A DNA stretch of 64,000 bases from Pseudomonadota bacterium (GTDB lineage Bacteria > Pseudomonadota > Gammaproteobacteria > Burkholderiales > Burkholderiaceae_C). The stretch lies in NCBI GenBank assembly GCA_029779845.1, contig JAKOZT010000044.1, forward strand, positions 1 to 64,000. The letters run 5' to 3'. Made by a program: the position numbers and the translations under genes. Under the pieces are notes generated by a model that was not told where the DNA came from, did no database searches, and worked only from the letters and a program-made list of their open reading frames with translations. Positions 61,544 to 64,000 of the stretch are shown here, in pieces (position 1 is the stretch's first letter; the number at the start of each line of letters is the position of its first letter).

Positions 61544-63211
61544 ATGCCCAAAACAAGCAAGGCCGCGACGCCTGTCGCCCGCGATCTCACGCGCATCGAC
61601 ATCCGCCGCCCGCCGTGGCTGGACGAGATCCTCGTGCCCTGGCACCAGTGCGCGCAGCGCATCCTCGTCGTCGCCGACGGGCTCGACTTCAACGAGGGCA
61701 ACGGCTTCGGCCTGACGCGCTTCCTGCTCGCGCTGGAGACCGCGTCGCCCTACGGCCTGGCGCCGGTGATCCACATCGCGCACCGCGACGACAGCGACGC
61801 CGTGGCGAGCGCGGCGATGAAGGCGAAGTTCACGTTCCACAAGAACTTCCGCTTCGTCAACTCGACCGCCGCGCACGCGCTGATGAACGGCAGCACGCGC
61901 CGCTTCGACCAGCTGTGGATCTTCGGCATAGCCTCGGCGCCGATTCCCGACGACGAGGTGCGCGTGATCGCCGCCTTCATGGCCGCGCGCGGCGGCGTGT
62001 TCGCCACCGGCGACCACGAGAACCTCGGCCAGGGCATCAGCGGGCGGCTGCCGCGCATCCGCAAGATGCGCGAGTGGGCCGGCGTGCCGGTCGGCGGACC
62101 GAACCGCATCGACACGGTCAACCAGCCTTCGCCCGACGGCGAGTGGAACTTCGACAGCCAGTCCGACGTGCTGCCGCAGCGCATCTTCCCGCACTTCGAC
62201 ACCTCGACCGGCAGCCCGCTCGCGCACCCGCTGCTGCGCCTGCCCGGCAGCACCGACCCGCGCTTCGGCGTGATCGACGTGCTGCCCGACCATCCGCACG
62301 AAAGCGAGTGCTACGCCGGCACCGCGCTGCACCAGCCCTACAACCTCGTCAGCGGCGTCGACGGCAACGAGTTCCCGACGCTGCCGGGCAGCAGCACGCG
62401 TCTCTCGCCGCAGATCGTCGCCACCTCGATGTCGGGCGGGCGCATCTTCGAGAAGGGGCCGGTCGCGCCGCGCTGCTTCGGCGCGATCTCGGCCTACGAC
62501 GGGCACCGCGTGTCGCTCGGGCGCATCGTCTGCGACGCCACCTGGCATCACTTCGTCAACATCAACCTCGATGGCACCGGCTCGGGCCGCAGCGGGCTGG
62601 GCGCCTTCGTGCCGCCGGGCTCCGGCAACTTCGTGCCCAACGCCGAGTTCGCCAAGATCGCCCAGTACTACCGCAACATCGCCCAGTGGATCGCGCCGGT
62701 GCGCTGGTGCCGCTGGTACCTCGACCTGGTGGCGATCCGCTACACCTTCCCGCTGTTCGAGGAGGTGCGCGAAGTGCCGCCGCGCCCGCCCTGGCCGTGG
62801 CCGGAGCTGGTGGCGCTGGGCGCGCGCGTCGAGGCCGCGCTCGATCTGCGCGACGGGCGCGGCACGGCGGCCGGCTTGGTCGGCGAGCTGCTCGCGGCGC
62901 AGCCGGCCTTCGAGGCGCTGGCCGGCGTCAACGGCGCGGCCAGCCCGGCGCCGCTGCTGCCCGCGGCGGAGTTCCGCCTCGGTGTACTGGGCGCGCTGGC
63001 GCAAGCGGTGTTCGCCGGCCTGCCGCCGGCGCCCTGGGCGCTGCGCGCGCAGTTCGAGAAGTCGCGCGACCCGCATGCCGAGGTCGACAAGCTGTTCGCG
63101 CGCGCCGTGGCGCAGGCGCTGCGCGACGGCCCGGCGCACTACGCGAAGGCGGCACGCGGCACGCTGGCGGTGCTGGAGAAGCTGGGGACGCTGGAGAAGG
63201 CGGCGCGCTGA
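61544..63211 (+). CDS. Unrecognised 555-residue protein with ThuA-like N-terminal region
   Basis: I do not recognise a named family. The N-terminal half alternates hydrophobic strands and loops (QRILVVADGLDFNEGNG, FDQLWIFGIAS, AAFMAARGGVFATGDHENLG at 145-162) like a class I glutamine-amidotransferase or ThuA fold, with GDHE as a candidate active-site or metal motif and later WHHFVNINLDGTG (conserved-looking His). The C-terminal 140 residues are helical and Ala-rich. No signal peptide. A clear ribosome-binding site (GAGGAG) precedes the ATG. It stands alone between panE and a DUF1615 gene. Confidence 0.8.
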   Translation: MPKTSKAATPVARDLTRIDIRRPPWLDEILVPWHQCAQRILVVADGLDFNEGNGFGLTRFLLALETASPYGLAPVIHIAHRDDSDAVASAAMKAKFTFHKNFRFVNSTAAHALMNGSTRRFDQLWIFGIASAPIPDDEVRVIAAFMAARGGVFATGDHENLGQGISGRLPRIRKMREWAGVPVGGPNRIDTVNQPSPDGEWNFDSQSDVLPQRIFPHFDTSTGSPLAHPLLRLPGSTDPRFGVIDVLPDHPHESECYAGTALHQPYNLVSGVDGNEFPTLPGSSTRLSPQIVATSMSGGRIFEKGPVAPRCFGAISAYDGHRVSLGRIVCDATWHHFVNINLDGTGSGRSGLGAFVPPGSGNFVPNAEFAKIAQYYRNIAQWIAPVRWCRWYLDLVAIRYTFPLFEEVREVPPRPPWPWPELVALGARVEAALDLRDGRGTAAGLVGELLAAQPAFEALAGVNGAASPAPLLPAAEFRLGVLGALAQAVFAGLPPAPWALRAQFEKSRDPHAEVDKLFARAVAQALRDGPAHYAKAARGTLAVLEKLGTLEKAAR

Positions 63212-63254
63212 ACGCGGGGCAGGGCTCGCGCAGGCGAGGGCAGAATGCGGCGCC

Positions 63255-64000
63255 ATGCCGCACCGCCTTCGCCTCGCCTGCGCCGCGCTGGCCGCCATCT
63301 TGCTGATTGCCGGCTGCGCGACGCCGCCCGCCGCGCCGCAAGGCATGGGCCCGAGCGACGCGCGCGAGGCGGTGCTGCGCGTGCTGCCGGCGAGCCTGCC
63401 CGACCGCGCCGGCTGGGCCGCCGACATCCACGCCGCGCTGGCCGCGCAGGAACTGCCCTCCACGGCACAGAACCTGTGCGCGGTGATGGCCGTCGCCGAG
63501 CAGGAGTCGGGCTACCGCGCCGACCCGGCGGTGCCGGGCCTGTCGGCGATCGCCTGGAAGGAGATCGAGCGCCGTGCCGACTCGGCCGGCGTGCCGATGT
63601 TCGCGCTGCGCGGCGCGCTGGCGCTGTCGTCGCCGAACGGGCGCAGCTACGCCGAGCGCATCGACGCGGTGAAGACCGAGCGCCAGCTCAGCGAGGTGTT
63701 CGAGGATTTCATCGGCATGGTGCCGATGGGCCGGAGCCTGCTCGCCGACCGCAACCCGGTGCGCACCGGCGGGCCGATGCAGGTGAGCATCGCCTTCGCC
63801 GAAGCGCAGGCGAAGCAGCGGCCTTATCCCTACGAGCTGCGCGAGTCGGTGCGGCGCGAGGTGTTCACGCGCCGCGGCGGCCTGTACTTCGGCGCGGCGC
63901 ACCTGCTCGGCTACGAGGCGCCGTACGAGCAGACCATCTACCGCTTCGCCGACTTCAACGCCGGGCGTTGGGCGAGCCGCAACGCGGCGTTCCAGAACGC
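63255..64000 (+). CDS. DUF1615 lipoprotein, lysozyme-like (cut by window edge)
   Basis: The ORF is missing from the track because no stop falls inside the window; I translated 248 codons. It starts MPHRLRLACAALAAILLIAG with lipobox Cys 21. VAEQESGYRADP resembles the catalytic Glu helix of lytic transglycosylases (E-x-SGY), and GGPMQVSIAFAEA resembles their GLMQ-type motif, so DUF1615 may be a peptidoglycan hydrolase. The C-terminus lies beyond the edge. Location: lipid-anchored in the envelope. Confidence 0.85.
   Translation, partial: MPHRLRLACAALAAILLIAGCATPPAAPQGMGPSDAREAVLRVLPASLPDRAGWAADIHAALAAQELPSTAQNLCAVMAVAEQESGYRADPAVPGLSAIAWKEIERRADSAGVPMFALRGALALSSPNGRSYAERIDAVKTERQLSEVFEDFIGMVPMGRSLLADRNPVRTGGPMQVSIAFAEAQAKQRPYPYELRESVRREVFTRRGGLYFGAAHLLGYEAPYEQTIYRFADFNAGRWASRNAAFQN

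Overview
The window is very GC-rich (roughly 70%), densely coded DNA with betaproteobacterial gene content: CcoG, homodimeric AceE-type E1, LysR/Lrp/GntR/MarR regulators, TRAP and Liv-type ABC importers, and many CoA-linked catabolic genes. It looks like the chromosome of a metabolically versatile member of the Burkholderiales (Rubrivivax/Leptothrix/Aquincola-like). This assignment is inference from content; there is no rRNA or other marker gene here. I see no rRNA, tRNA or CRISPR array.

Layout. 1-7.0 kb: an IS110-type transposase cut by the window edge, a NorE/NorF-like oxidase-accessory pair, a heavy-metal P-type ATPase behind a MerR-type promoter, fumC, a YeiH-type transporter of less GC-rich DNA, and a relic of an IS5-type transposase. 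7.0-14.9 kb: one long minus-strand unit that joins a five-gene Liv-type ABC importer to a complete class I cytochrome P450 system (P450, [2Fe-2S] ferredoxin, MarR regulator, ferredoxin reductase), probably for uptake and oxidation of an aromatic acid. 15.0-23.2 kb: a LysR regulator divergent from an acid-sugar-type cluster made of a RuBisCO-like protein, a DUF1537 sugar-acid kinase, a TRAP importer and two SDR dehydrogenases.

23.2-34.4 kb: a second catabolic island. Its three transcription units share a palindromic operator, ACTCTGAATTCAGAGT. They encode a PQQ alcohol dehydrogenase with lanthanide-type ligands plus a Rieske protein, an AldA-like aldehyde dehydrogenase, an alpha/beta hydrolase, an acyl-CoA synthetase, an APH-type kinase/acyl-CoA dehydrogenase pair, a ThDP lyase-like enzyme and a GntR regulator. 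Together they suggest oxidation of an alcohol or diol to an acid, CoA activation and further breakdown. These two adjacent islands (16-34 kb) are the best candidates for an undescribed pathway.

34.4-64 kb: mostly housekeeping and accessory genes. They include a MoaD-like/BNR-repeat pair, an MBL hydrolase, an acetyl-CoA hydrolase/CoA-transferase, an orphan Rieske petA with ccoG behind a sigma54-like promoter and next to a regulator remnant, SelO, a D-cysteine desulfhydrase-RidA-CaiB operon, a GNAT-Rnk fusion with a beta-helix repeat protein, a degenerate GGDEF-EAL protein, an orphan AceE-type E1 with a divergent Lrp regulator and an Lrp-like box, a HupE/TonB-receptor metal module, a Clp-fold protease, PanE, an unrecognised 555-residue protein and a DUF1615 lipoprotein cut by the right edge. 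Two real genes at the window edges (1-875 minus and 63255-64000 plus) are missing from the ORF track.
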